Shown: positions 53,981 to 61,389 of the stretch, in pieces
How positions within the stretch are numbered: position 1 is the stretch's first letter
Layout of the letters: each line of letters begins with the position of its first letter
Origin: Terrabacter sp. 28
Lineage (GTDB): Bacteria > Actinomycetota > Actinomycetes > Actinomycetales > Dermatophilaceae
Assembly (NCBI GenBank): GCA_000955875.1
Contig: JYOE01000013.1
Coordinates: forward strand, 145,234 to 209,233
Direction of reading: 5' to 3'
DNA length: 64,000 bases
Translations under genes and position numbers: made by a program
The notes under the pieces: model-generated
What the model saw: only the letters and a program-made list of their open reading frames with translations
Told to the model about the DNA's origin: nothing
Databases searched by the model: none

Positions 53981-55936
53981 TCACTCGCCGCGCTTGGTGA
54001 AGCCGGCCCGCCGGGCCGCCTCTTCGTTGTAGAACCAGACGTCGGGCTCGGCGTCGTCGTAGCCCTCGTCGTCGGGCCCGACGAAGGTCGTGCCCTCACG
54101 GGTCCCCTTGATCGCATGGCCGAGCGGCTGCGCGCCGTCGCCGATCGGGGCCGCGGAGCCGAGACCGAAGCCGCCGTCGACGACCTCGTCGAACTCCGAG
54201 ACGCGCCGGCCGCTCGAGGCCGCGGTCGCCTGCGCGGGGCCCGCGTCCTCGTCCGCCGCCCCGCCTGCGTATGCCGTGTCGCCGGTCTGCGTCTGCGTGC
54301 CTGCCGAGTCGGTGGCCGAGGCGCCGGGTGAGTCGCCGGGTGAGTCGGTGGTCGCGTCGGTGGTCGCGTCGGTGGTCGCGTCGGTGGTCGAGTCGGTGGT
54401 CCTGTCTGCGTGGCCTTCCTCGTCCGGGTAGGCCGCCTCGGCGACGTCGGACGCGGGCTCCGCGTCCTGCCGACGCGGCTCCTCGGAGGTCGACCCCACC
54501 GGCTCGTCGACGTCGGACACCTCGTCGCTCTCGTGCGAGTGCGGAGCCATGTCGACGTCCTGCCCCTCGTCCGAGGGCTCGTCGCTCTCCTCCGGGCCGC
54601 GCTGCCCGGGCGTCGTGGCCCACGGCTGGCCACGATGGTCGCCCGGGTCCTCGGCGGGGGTGCCGCCGTCGGCGATCAGCTCGTCGCGGTCGTCGAGGGC
54701 CGGCACGTCGACGTGGTCCTCGTCGTCGGCACCCTTCGGTTCCGACTTCGGCTCGACCTCTGACTCGGACTCTGACGTCGATGCCGACTCCGACGCGACG
54801 CCGTCGTCGACGTCACCTTCGTCGGTGCCCGCCGGAAGCGTGTCGTCCGCGGCCTCGCGGGTCTCCGTCGCGGACACCTCGTCCTCGCCGGTGGTGCGTT
54901 GGGCCGTCGCCTCGTCGTTCGTCTGCTCGTCCACGGGGTCACCATCCACGGTGTCGTCGGAGTCGGCTCCGGCGTCGCCGGGCTCCCCCTCCGCATACCC
55001 AGCACCGGCACCCGCCATCGCGGTTCCACCTCCGGCCCCGCCACCGTCCTTCTCGGTGACCTCGTCGCGACTGGCCTCGTCTGCACCGGCCTCGTCGCCG
55101 ACTGCCCCGTCAGCAACGGCCTCCTCGCCACTGCTCTCGTCGCGAGTGGCCGGGTGGCTGTGTCCGGCTCCCGGGTCGGACGGTTCCCAGGCCGGCTCCT
55201 GGTGGCGGCTCGTGCCAGCAGCGTCCGCCGACTCGTCCGCCGACTCGTCCGCCGACTCGTCCGACACCTCGGACGTGTCCTCGACGGCTTCTGAGGTCGT
55301 GTGCGCGGTGGCGTCGGTTGCAGCCGCTTGCTGCATCGGCTCGGGGGCCGAAGCGGACGAGGGGGCGAACGGGTTCTCGGCGTCGGCGAGGTCGTCCTCG
55401 TCGTCATCGTCGTGGGCGGCTGCGAAGGTCGCCCCGCCGGCACCTGCGGCGAGCCCACCCGCAGCACCAGCCGCTCCGCTGGACCGCTGTCGGGACGAGT
55501 CCTCCTGACCCGGAAGACGGTTGCCGTCCTCGTCGATCCGGTAGCCCTCGTCGTCGGTGCGCACGTCCGGGTCGACCCGGTCGGCCTGGCGCTCGAGGTC
55601 CGCGTGCTCGGCGCGGGCCGACTCGGCGGTGGCGGCGTGCTGGGCGGCCTGCTGCTCGAGGCGTCGCGCCTCGTCGGCGCGCCGCTTCGCCTCTGCGGCC
55701 GTGCGCTCGGCCTCGGCCCGGGCGTCCTGCGCCATGGCAGCCGTCACCGATGCGCGGTCCTGGCGTCCCTGCACCTCCGGCAGTCGCTCCTCCACGCGGG
55801 CGCGTAGCTCGCCGGCCTCGAAGCGCCGGGCCTCGACCTCCCTGCGCCGCCCGGCGTTGACGAAGAGCCAGACGATGATGCCGATGACGACGACCGCCAC
55901 CGCGATCCAGAGCACCAGCTTGACGGTGTCGGACAT
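53981..55936 (-). CDS. Membrane-anchored acidic repeat protein, unknown function
   Basis: 651 residues. One N-terminal transmembrane helix (LVLWIAVAVVVIGIIVWLFV, about 7-26) is followed by a charged coiled-coil (about 33-120: EAERTAAEAKRRADEARRLEQQ in pieces). Then come some 450 residues very rich in Asp, Glu, Ser, Thr, Ala and Gly, with no fold visible. It includes short tandem repeats such as DATTDATTDATTD and DESADESADESAD. A conserved-looking C-terminal segment (ATAASSGRRVSEFDEVVDGGFGLGSAAP and EPDVWFYNEEAARRAGF, in pieces) ends it. Codon use matches neighbours. It is tempting to call it an envelope or division-associated spacer, but no evidence supports a role. Confidence 0.7.
   Translation of the reverse strand: MSDTVKLVLWIAVAVVVIGIIVWLFVNAGRRREVEARRFEAGELRARVEERLPEVQGRQDRASVTAAMAQDARAEAERTAAEAKRRADEARRLEQQAAQHAATAESARAEHADLERQADRVDPDVRTDDEGYRIDEDGNRLPGQEDSSRQRSSGAAGAAGGLAAGAGGATFAAAHDDDDEDDLADAENPFAPSSASAPEPMQQAAATDATAHTTSEAVEDTSEVSDESADESADESADAAGTSRHQEPAWEPSDPGAGHSHPATRDESSGEEAVADGAVGDEAGADEASRDEVTEKDGGGAGGGTAMAGAGAGYAEGEPGDAGADSDDTVDGDPVDEQTNDEATAQRTTGEDEVSATETREAADDTLPAGTDEGDVDDGVASESASTSESESEVEPKSEPKGADDEDHVDVPALDDRDELIADGGTPAEDPGDHRGQPWATTPGQRGPEESDEPSDEGQDVDMAPHSHESDEVSDVDEPVGSTSEEPRRQDAEPASDVAEAAYPDEEGHADRTTDSTTDATTDATTDATTDSPGDSPGASATDSAGTQTQTGDTAYAGGAADEDAGPAQATAASSGRRVSEFDEVVDGGFGLGSAAPIGDGAQPLGHAIKGTREGTTFVGPDDEGYDDAEPDVWFYNEEAARRAGFTKRGE
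54344..54403. repeat. 12-bp coding tandem repeat (five copies)
   Basis: GTCGGTGGTCGC in three exact and two near-exact copies. Encodes the repeated DATT peptide in the acidic protein on the minus strand. Confidence 0.85.
55222..55257. repeat. 12-bp coding tandem repeat (three copies)
   Basis: GTCCGCCGACTC repeated three times exactly, encoding DESA repeats in the acidic protein. Confidence 0.85.
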
Positions 55937-56074
55937 GTCAATCCCCTCACGGTTTGCGGACCTTCTCGACCGGTCCCCTCGGAAACCTACTGCGAGAGCA
56001 CGCCCGAGCGGCGGGTAGCGCGCCGTCGGCCCCGACGTGTCTGTCGACGCGCAGACGAATCGCCTTGCGCCGTG

Positions 56075-56091
56075 CCCTCGTCCGGCGAGGG
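56075..56091 (-). terminator. Short hairpin after the acyl-CoA ligase gene
   Basis: CCCTCG pairs with CGAGGG around TCCGG, eight bases beyond the stop. Six pairs only, so a modest terminator. Confidence 0.45.
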
Positions 56092-56098
56092 TGTGAGG

Positions 56099-57739
56099 TC
56101 AGCCGAGCCCGAGCTTCTTCGCCGTGGTCTCGCGCATCTCGACCTTGCGGATCTTGCCGGTGACCGTCATCGGGAACTCGTCGACGATCTCCACGTAGCG
56201 CGGGATCTTGTAGTGCGCGAGCTGACCCGTGCAGAACTCGCGGAGCGACTCGGCCGTCAGCGGGGTCGCGCCGTCCTTCATGCGGATCCACGCGCACAGC
56301 TCCTCGCCGTATTTCTCGTCGGGGACCCCGATGACCTGCGCGTCGAGGATGTCGGGGTGGGTGTAGAGGAACTCCTCGATCTCACGGGGATAGACGTTCT
56401 CACCGCCCCGGATCACCATGTCCTTGATGCGACCGGTGATCTCGACGTAGCCGTCGTCGTGCATGACGCCGATGTCGCCGGTGTGCATCCAGCCGTCCTC
56501 GATGGCCTCCGCCGTCTTGTCGGGCTGCTCCCAGTAGCCGAGCATCACGGAGTAGCCCTTGGTCATGAACTCGCCGGCCTGGCCGCGCGGCAATGTCTCC
56601 CCCGTGACGGGGTCGGCGATCTTGATCTCGAGGTGCGGCCCCACGCGCCCGACGGTGCCGACCTTCTGCTCGAACGTGTCGTCGGTGCGGTTCTGCGTCG
56701 ACACCGGCGAGGTCTCCGTCATGCCGTAGCAGATCGTCATCTCCTCGATGCCGGCGGCGATGAGCTTCTTCATCAGCTCTGCGGGACAAGGGGATCCGGC
56801 CATGATGCCGGTGCGCACGCTCGACAGGTCGTAGGAGTCGAAGTCGGGCAGGTTCCACTCGGCGATGAACATCGTCGGCACCCCGTAGAGCGAGGTGACC
56901 TTCTCGTCTTGCGTCGCCCGCAGCGTCGCGGCCGGGTCGAAGCCGGGTGCTGGGATGACCATGCAGGCGCCGTGGGTCGTGCACGCGAGGTTGCCCATGA
57001 CCATGCCGAAGCAGTGGTAGAAGGGCACCGGGATGCACACCCGGTCGGCCTCGGTGTAGTCGCACAGCTCGCCGACGAAGAAGCCGTTGTTGAGGATGTT
57101 GCGGTGGCTGAGCGTCGCGCCCTTCGGGAATCCCGTTGTGCCAGAGGTGTACTGGATGTTGATGGGGTCGGTGTTCTTCAGGCCGGCCTGGACCCGCGCC
57201 AGCTCGTCGGCGGAGACCTCGTCGGCCCGCGCGAGCAGCTCGTCCCAGTCGCTGGTGCCGATGTAGACGACGCGGCCAAGGGCGGGGACCTCCTCGCGCA
57301 CCTCGTCGACCATCTGCCGGTAGTTGCTGGACTTGAACGACTCCGCGGCGACGAGGGTGGAGATGCCCGCCTGACCCAGGACGTACTGCAGCTCGTGCGC
57401 CCGGTAGGCGGGGTTGATGTTGACGAGGATCGCGCCGATCTTCGCCGTCGCGTACTGCACCAGCGTCCACTCCGAGCAGTTCGGCGCCCAGATGCCGACC
57501 CGGTCGCCGGTCGCGACACCGACGGCCAGCAGCGCGCGAGCCAGCCGGTCGACGTCGGTCTGCAACGCGGCATACGTCCAACGCTTTCCCTGCGTGACGT
57601 CGACGAGCGCCTCCCGGTCGCCGAAGCGCGCCACGGTCGCATCGAAGTTGTCGCCGATCGTCTGCTCGATGAGCGGCGGGTCGGTCTCGCCCCGGGTGTG
57701 CGACAGCGTGGCGTCGAGGGTGTCGAGAACGTCGGTCAT
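56099..57739 (-). CDS. Acyl-CoA synthetase (AMP-binding, FadD-type)
   Basis: 546 residues from ATG 57739, preceded by GGAGG. The adenylation motif YTSGTTGFPKG (about 187-197) and the later YGMTETSP, GWMHTGDIGVMHDDGYVEITGR in pieces (about 408-429), IKDMVIRGGENVYP and the terminal catalytic lysine in MTVTGKIRKVEM (about 525-536) are all present. Activates a fatty or related acid as its AMP ester, then CoA thioester. The sequence is most like AMP-binding ligases of medium-to-long chains. Isolated from other beta-oxidation genes here. Confidence 0.9.
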   Translation of the reverse strand: MTDVLDTLDATLSHTRGETDPPLIEQTIGDNFDATVARFGDREALVDVTQGKRWTYAALQTDVDRLARALLAVGVATGDRVGIWAPNCSEWTLVQYATAKIGAILVNINPAYRAHELQYVLGQAGISTLVAAESFKSSNYRQMVDEVREEVPALGRVVYIGTSDWDELLARADEVSADELARVQAGLKNTDPINIQYTSGTTGFPKGATLSHRNILNNGFFVGELCDYTEADRVCIPVPFYHCFGMVMGNLACTTHGACMVIPAPGFDPAATLRATQDEKVTSLYGVPTMFIAEWNLPDFDSYDLSSVRTGIMAGSPCPAELMKKLIAAGIEEMTICYGMTETSPVSTQNRTDDTFEQKVGTVGRVGPHLEIKIADPVTGETLPRGQAGEFMTKGYSVMLGYWEQPDKTAEAIEDGWMHTGDIGVMHDDGYVEITGRIKDMVIRGGENVYPREIEEFLYTHPDILDAQVIGVPDEKYGEELCAWIRMKDGATPLTAESLREFCTGQLAHYKIPRYVEIVDEFPMTVTGKIRKVEMRETTAKKLGLG

Positions 57740-57849
57740 CGGGTGCCTCCGTGCGGCCGTGGACGGTTCACCCACACCCAACCCCGGCGTCCCCCTGCGC
57801 GCAAGGGATGTGCGCCGTTGCGGTCGCCACACCCCGACCACCTATGCGG

Positions 57850-58533
57850 TCAGGCGGGCTGCGTCTGCATCTTCAGCTGGGCGGCCCCGTCCCCCCCGAG
57901 CCGCTCGAGCGCGATCCGGCGACCGGTGACGAGCAGGAGGAGCGCGGACGCGGGCCCTGTGATCCGGGGGCCGCTGCCTGCAGCCCAGTCCACGTCCGTC
58001 GCGACGAGGCGGTAGCCGTCGAGCGGCAGCTGCCTGAAGACCGAGCCGGTCCACCCGTGGCGCGTGGCCCAGATGTGGTCGACCGCGATCCCGGCCGCCG
58101 TCGCACGCATCTCGAGGTCGAGTCCGAGTGGGATCGCGATGTCCTGGGCGTGCACCAGGGTGTCCGACAGGCTTCCGGCCGGAGCGATGAACGAGTTGTG
58201 CCGCCGCGACCCGATGCCGGCCCGGATCAAGTCGATGATCTCGCCGGTGGGCAGGGCCGCCTGCAGCCGCGCCGAGCGGTCGATCATCCGGTTGAGGCTG
58301 CCCGCCCTGAGCAGGCTCGGGTGGGCGGCCACGAAGCGCACGACGTCGGCCAGGTGCATCCGCTGCCCCGTGAGGTGCGCCGCCACGTGGCGCACCGTCC
58401 AGCCCTCGCAGAGCGAGGGGTGGTCCCACTGGTCGTCGGTGAGCGCCTCGAGCATCGCCACCGTGCGGCGGCGCTGGTCGTCGACCTCCGACCAGATGAG
58501 GTCCAGGTCCGGTTTCACGGCTGTGCTTGCCAT
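57850..58533 (-). CDS. DinB/maleylpyruvate-isomerase-like protein (mycothiol-dependent type)
   Basis: 227 residues from ATG 58533, preceded by GAAGGGG. Matches the TIGR03083/MDMPI N-terminal family: DDQWDHPSLCEGWTVRHVAAHLTGQR in pieces (about 32-57), where conserved His residues (about 48 and 52) can bind metal. The later segment SLSDTLVHAQDIAIPLG (about 118-134) supplies a third His. Relatives use mycothiol as thiol substrate or cofactor. It is 58 bp upstream of the acyl-CoA ligase... and follows the DsbA-like gene on the same strand, so a joint thiol-redox role is plausible but unproven. Confidence 0.75.
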   Translation of the reverse strand: MASTAVKPDLDLIWSEVDDQRRRTVAMLEALTDDQWDHPSLCEGWTVRHVAAHLTGQRMHLADVVRFVAAHPSLLRAGSLNRMIDRSARLQAALPTGEIIDLIRAGIGSRRHNSFIAPAGSLSDTLVHAQDIAIPLGLDLEMRATAAGIAVDHIWATRHGWTGSVFRQLPLDGYRLVATDVDWAAGSGPRITGPASALLLLVTGRRIALERLGGDGAAQLKMQTQPA

Positions 58534-58591
58534 TGCAATCCCCTTCTGCCACAGATTCTCTCGCTCCGCGCCCATTCGCGGAACGGATCGC

Positions 58592-59218
58592 TCAGGTGAA
58601 GACGGGCGGCCGCTGCCGCGTCCGCTTCAGCTCGAAGAACTCGGGGTAGCCCGCGAGGAGCCGTGCCCCCTCGAAGACGCGCACCGCATCCTCGCCGCGT
58701 GGGATGGAGTTGAGGACCGGCCCGAAGAAGGCGACCCCGTCGATGTGCGTGGTCGGCGTCCCTGCATCTCCGCCGACGGGGGCCACCCCGGCGTCGTGGC
58801 TGCGCCGAAGCTCCACGTCAGCCTCCGGGTCGTCGAAGGCCAGGGCCAGGTCCGGGGGCAGCTCCGTGAGCAGGAGGGCGATCTCGATCGCGTGACGCAG
58901 CTCCATCGGCGTGTGGTAGCGCCAGCGGTCGAACAGCTCCGCACCGAAGGCGGCATAGAACGCGGGAAGCACCTCGTCGCCGCAGCGTGCGCCGACCGCG
59001 GCCATGACGCGCGACGGGCCCCTCGTGGCCTCGATGTTCGCACGGTAGCCGGGTGCGACGTCGGTCCGGTGCTCGTTCAGCAGGTACAGGCTCATCACGT
59101 GGAAGCGCAGGTCGAGGGAGATCCGCCTCTCGACCTCGTGGAGCCAGCGTGACGCCGTCCAGGAGTACGGGCACACGGGGTCGAACCAGAAGTCCACCAC
59201 GGCCGGCCTGCTGCTCAT
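58592..59218 (-). CDS. DsbA-family mycothiol-dependent oxidoreductase (Rv2466c-like)
   Basis: 208 residues. Thioredoxin-like with a helical insert. The active-site segment is VDFWFDPVCPYSWTASRW (residues 8-25): Cys16 is present but the CXXC partner is Ser19 (CPYS), where Rv2466c has CPWC. cis-Pro region: TPTTHIDGVAFFGPVL (about 151-166). The Rv2466c group reduces substrates with mycothiol, so loss of the resolving Cys suggests a monothiol mechanism. A MarR regulator is divergent with a duplicated operator between, pointing to electrophile or oxidant induction. ATG 59218 was chosen over the upstream 59227. Confidence 0.82.
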   Translation of the reverse strand: MSSRPAVVDFWFDPVCPYSWTASRWLHEVERRISLDLRFHVMSLYLLNEHRTDVAPGYRANIEATRGPSRVMAAVGARCGDEVLPAFYAAFGAELFDRWRYHTPMELRHAIEIALLLTELPPDLALAFDDPEADVELRRSHDAGVAPVGGDAGTPTTHIDGVAFFGPVLNSIPRGEDAVRVFEGARLLAGYPEFFELKRTRQRPPVFT

Positions 59219-59241
59219 CGCCCTCACTCCTCGCTATCATC

Positions 59242-59280
59242 TAGTTCGATAGACTGACCAATATAGTTCGACAGTCTGAC
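59242..59280. promoter_or_regulatory. Duplicated operator between dsbA-like and marR genes
   Basis: Two direct copies of a 17-mer, TAGTTCGA(T/C)AG(A/T)CTGAC, at 59242-59258 and 59264-59280, 22 bp apart (two helical turns). AT-rich relative to surroundings. Placed to control both divergent genes, probably by the MarR protein. Confidence 0.65.
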
Positions 59281-59297
59281 TACTTACAAGAGGTGCG

Positions 59298-59759
59298 ATG
59301 ACATCCGGACGCTCGAACCCCACCGAGCCCTTCGTCGGCCTGCTCATGTTCATCGCCGCGCGCGACGTCGAGAACCGGGTGGTGGCGGCGATGCGGCGCG
59401 CGGGCATCGACGACATCACGCTCGCCCAGGCGAGGGTCGCCGCCCGCATCGGAGAGCACGGCACCCGACTGACCGACCTCGCCGAACAGGCCCAGGTGAC
59501 GAAGCAGACGGCCACGGCCCTGGTCGACCGCCTCGAGGCCGCCGGCTACGTCGAACGCGTGCCCGACCCCCGCGACGGCCGGGCCCGCCTCGTCCGCCTC
59601 ACCGACAAGGCCGGGGCGCTCATGCCCGTTGCCCGCGACGAGGAGCAGCGCATCGAGACCGAGTGGGAGGCCCACCTCGGGGCCCGGCGCATGCGCCAGC
59701 TGCGTGAGGCGCTCACCCTGCTGCGCGAGATCACCGACCCCTACCGCGACGAGCCCTGA
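59298..59759 (+). CDS. MarR-family transcriptional regulator
   Basis: 153 residues. The winged helix covers about 30-105: LAQARVAARIGEHGTRLTDLAEQAQVTKQTATALVDRLEAAGYVERVPDPRDGRARLVRLT, seen here as a continuous domain with the usual D-x-R-D-G-R wing (DPRDGRA). Flanking helices dimerise. MarR proteins often release DNA on binding phenolics or on cysteine oxidation; this one has no cysteine, so ligand binding is more likely. Divergent from the DsbA-like gene, which is the likely target. AAGAGGTG precedes the ATG. Confidence 0.9.
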   Translation: MTSGRSNPTEPFVGLLMFIAARDVENRVVAAMRRAGIDDITLAQARVAARIGEHGTRLTDLAEQAQVTKQTATALVDRLEAAGYVERVPDPRDGRARLVRLTDKAGALMPVARDEEQRIETEWEAHLGARRMRQLREALTLLREITDPYRDEP

Positions 59760-59882
59760 GCACCTGACCCGTGCCGCTTGACGAAGGTCACACCCCCTTC
59801 GGGACCTCCGACACTGGGCCGTCCACCCCGGCCGGAGCACGCTCGAAGCGTGAGCAGCAGAGCGCCCGACCCAGGTTCGACC

Positions 59883-60812
59883 ATGAGGCTTCGCCCGCTC
59901 GTCCTCGTCGCCGTGACCCTGCTGACGGCCGTCGCCGTCGCCGTGGCCCTGATGGGGCGGACGAGTCCGACTCCCCCGACCGGTGGCTCACCGCCGACGA
60001 CGCCGGCGACCATCGTGACGCCGACGACGTCCGCGACCGTCACGACCTCCCCGAGCCCCACGCCCACCGGCACGGCGACGAGCACGGCGACGAGCACGGC
60101 GACGAGCACGGCGACGAGCACGGCGAGGCCCACCGCGACCACGACACCCAGCGCGACGGCGCTGCCGCAGCTGCGAGCCTTCATCGCCGCGGCGGCACGG
60201 ATGGATGACCGGCTGCACGCAGCGGCGAGAGCCATCAACGCGGCCGGCCCTCCCTGGAAGGCGGTCAGCCCCGCCCTCGCCCGAACCGTCAACGCCGCAG
60301 ACATCGAGGAGATCGACCGGGCGCTCCCCGCCGGCCTGCCGGACGAGCTGCGCCTCGCGACCTTGATCGTCCACAGCGACCTGTCCTCGAGGCGGGCCGC
60401 CATGGAGAGCTTCACCTACGTGCGAACGGAGGCCGAGTACGACCCGTCCTACGGCCACACCGGACCCGAGCAGCTGCTCGCGGAGCTCGGCAACGGTGCC
60501 GCCGCCGCACGCCGGTTCGACGCCGACCTCGCCCACCTCGAGGCCGTCGCCCGCTCGACCCACGCTTTCGCGCGACCGTCCGCGTCGTCACGCGCCGCCG
60601 GCGAGCGGCTGCTCCTCATCGACCTGGTGCACAAGGCCAACTGGGGCTGTGACGCGAGGGGCGGTGGCGTCGTCACCGACCTGCCGCACATCCGGTGGAC
60701 GAGCGCCACGACGGGCGAGCTGAGGATGCCCAAGTGGGACTCGACCATCCCGTTCACCGCGGTGCGCGACGGCGGCGGGCGCTACGTCTCGGCCGAGCTC
60801 ACCGTCTGCTGA
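59883..60812 (+). CDS. Secreted or membrane-anchored protein with Thr/Pro linker, unknown function
   Basis: 309 residues. A hydrophobic N-terminus (LVLVAVTLLTAVAVAVALMG, about 6-25) acts as signal or anchor. A low-complexity Thr/Ser/Pro/Ala linker follows (about 28-95) with TATS tetrapeptides from a 12-bp DNA repeat. The rest (about 97-309) is an unrecognised domain with helices such as LRAFIAAAARMDDRLHAAARAINA (in pieces) and two cysteines near the end (GCDARGG and the final TVC). No family assigned. Ends at a strong hairpin before the tRNA-Arg gene. Confidence 0.65.
   Translation: MRLRPLVLVAVTLLTAVAVAVALMGRTSPTPPTGGSPPTTPATIVTPTTSATVTTSPSPTPTGTATSTATSTATSTATSTARPTATTTPSATALPQLRAFIAAAARMDDRLHAAARAINAAGPPWKAVSPALARTVNAADIEEIDRALPAGLPDELRLATLIVHSDLSSRRAAMESFTYVRTEAEYDPSYGHTGPEQLLAELGNGAAAARRFDADLAHLEAVARSTHAFARPSASSRAAGERLLLIDLVHKANWGCDARGGGVVTDLPHIRWTSATTGELRMPKWDSTIPFTAVRDGGGRYVSAELTVC
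60071..60127. repeat. 12-bp coding tandem repeat (four copies plus partial)
   Basis: CACGGCGACGAG repeated, encoding TATS units in the linker of the secreted protein. Confidence 0.85.
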
Positions 60813-60827
60813 CGGCGCACGACAGAA

Positions 60828-60862
60828 GAGGCCCCGGCCGCGTCTCCGCGGGCCGGGGCCTC
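60828..60862. terminator. Bidirectional terminator
   Basis: GAGGCCCCGGCC pairs with GGCCGGGGCCTC, loop of 11. Lies between the secreted-protein gene (plus) and the tRNA-Arg gene (minus). Confidence 0.85.
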
Positions 60863-60884
60863 CTGCTTCTGTCTCAACACAGAG

Positions 60885-60957
60885 TGCACCCGAAGGGATT
60901 CGAACCCCTAACCTTCTGATCCGTAGTCAGATGCTCTATCCGTTGAGCTACGGGTGC
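60885..60957 (-). tRNA. tRNA-Arg(ACG)
   Basis: 73 nt. The acceptor GCACCCG pairs with CGGGTGC, the discriminator is A, the D-arm is intact, the T-loop is GTTCGAATC, and the anticodon loop CTACGGA reads ACG. Its A34 is the substrate of TadA, encoded at 34158-34661. CCA is not encoded. Confidence 0.95.
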
Positions 60958-61389
60958 GTCATCCGCCCTGTCGGGCGAACGAGAAGTTACCTTAGCGCCT
61001 GCGGTCCGCTTCCACGAAATCGGCCCCCACCCGCCCCCGGACGACGGTCGAGATCCCGGTGAGGCGACCCCACGCGTACGCCCTCGGCTCGTGTCGTCCC
61101 GACCGGACACCCGACTTCCGTCGACTCTTGAAATTCCTGCAAGAAACCGACAGTGATGCGTCGTAATTCTTGCGCGACGCAAGGGTTGTGAGGCGTCTCA
61201 CCGCTCGCGTCACCGCTTGCGGTCAAAGGGGCTGCCCCCGACGCGTACCTTGAAGTCATCACGTCATCTGTTCAGCATGTGGACACCTGCAGCCCGATCC
61301 GGGCTCGCCCAGGATCCACGTGGGGAGCAGCTTCACACCGGCACGACGTGGTGCCGGGCGGCACCGCGCGCGAAGGGATGGGCCCCGAG
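60958..61389. other. Long leader region of pckG (432 bp, no gene seen)
   Basis: No convincing gene. It holds a perfect inverted repeat CTTGCG-CGA-CGCAAG at 61169-61183 and, about 35 bp upstream, a second CTTG...CAAG motif (near 61125-61141). On opposite strands these share TTCTTGC at their edge, so they may be two sites for one regulator of PEP carboxykinase, as seen with carbon-source regulators elsewhere. Promoter elements are not clear. Confidence 0.5.

Noticed and set aside
59821..60211. A His/Asp-rich reading in another frame over the Thr/Pro linker of the secreted protein
   Set aside because: Its HGDEHGDEHGDEH pattern comes from the 12-bp repeat read out of frame; there is no domain or ribosome-binding site.
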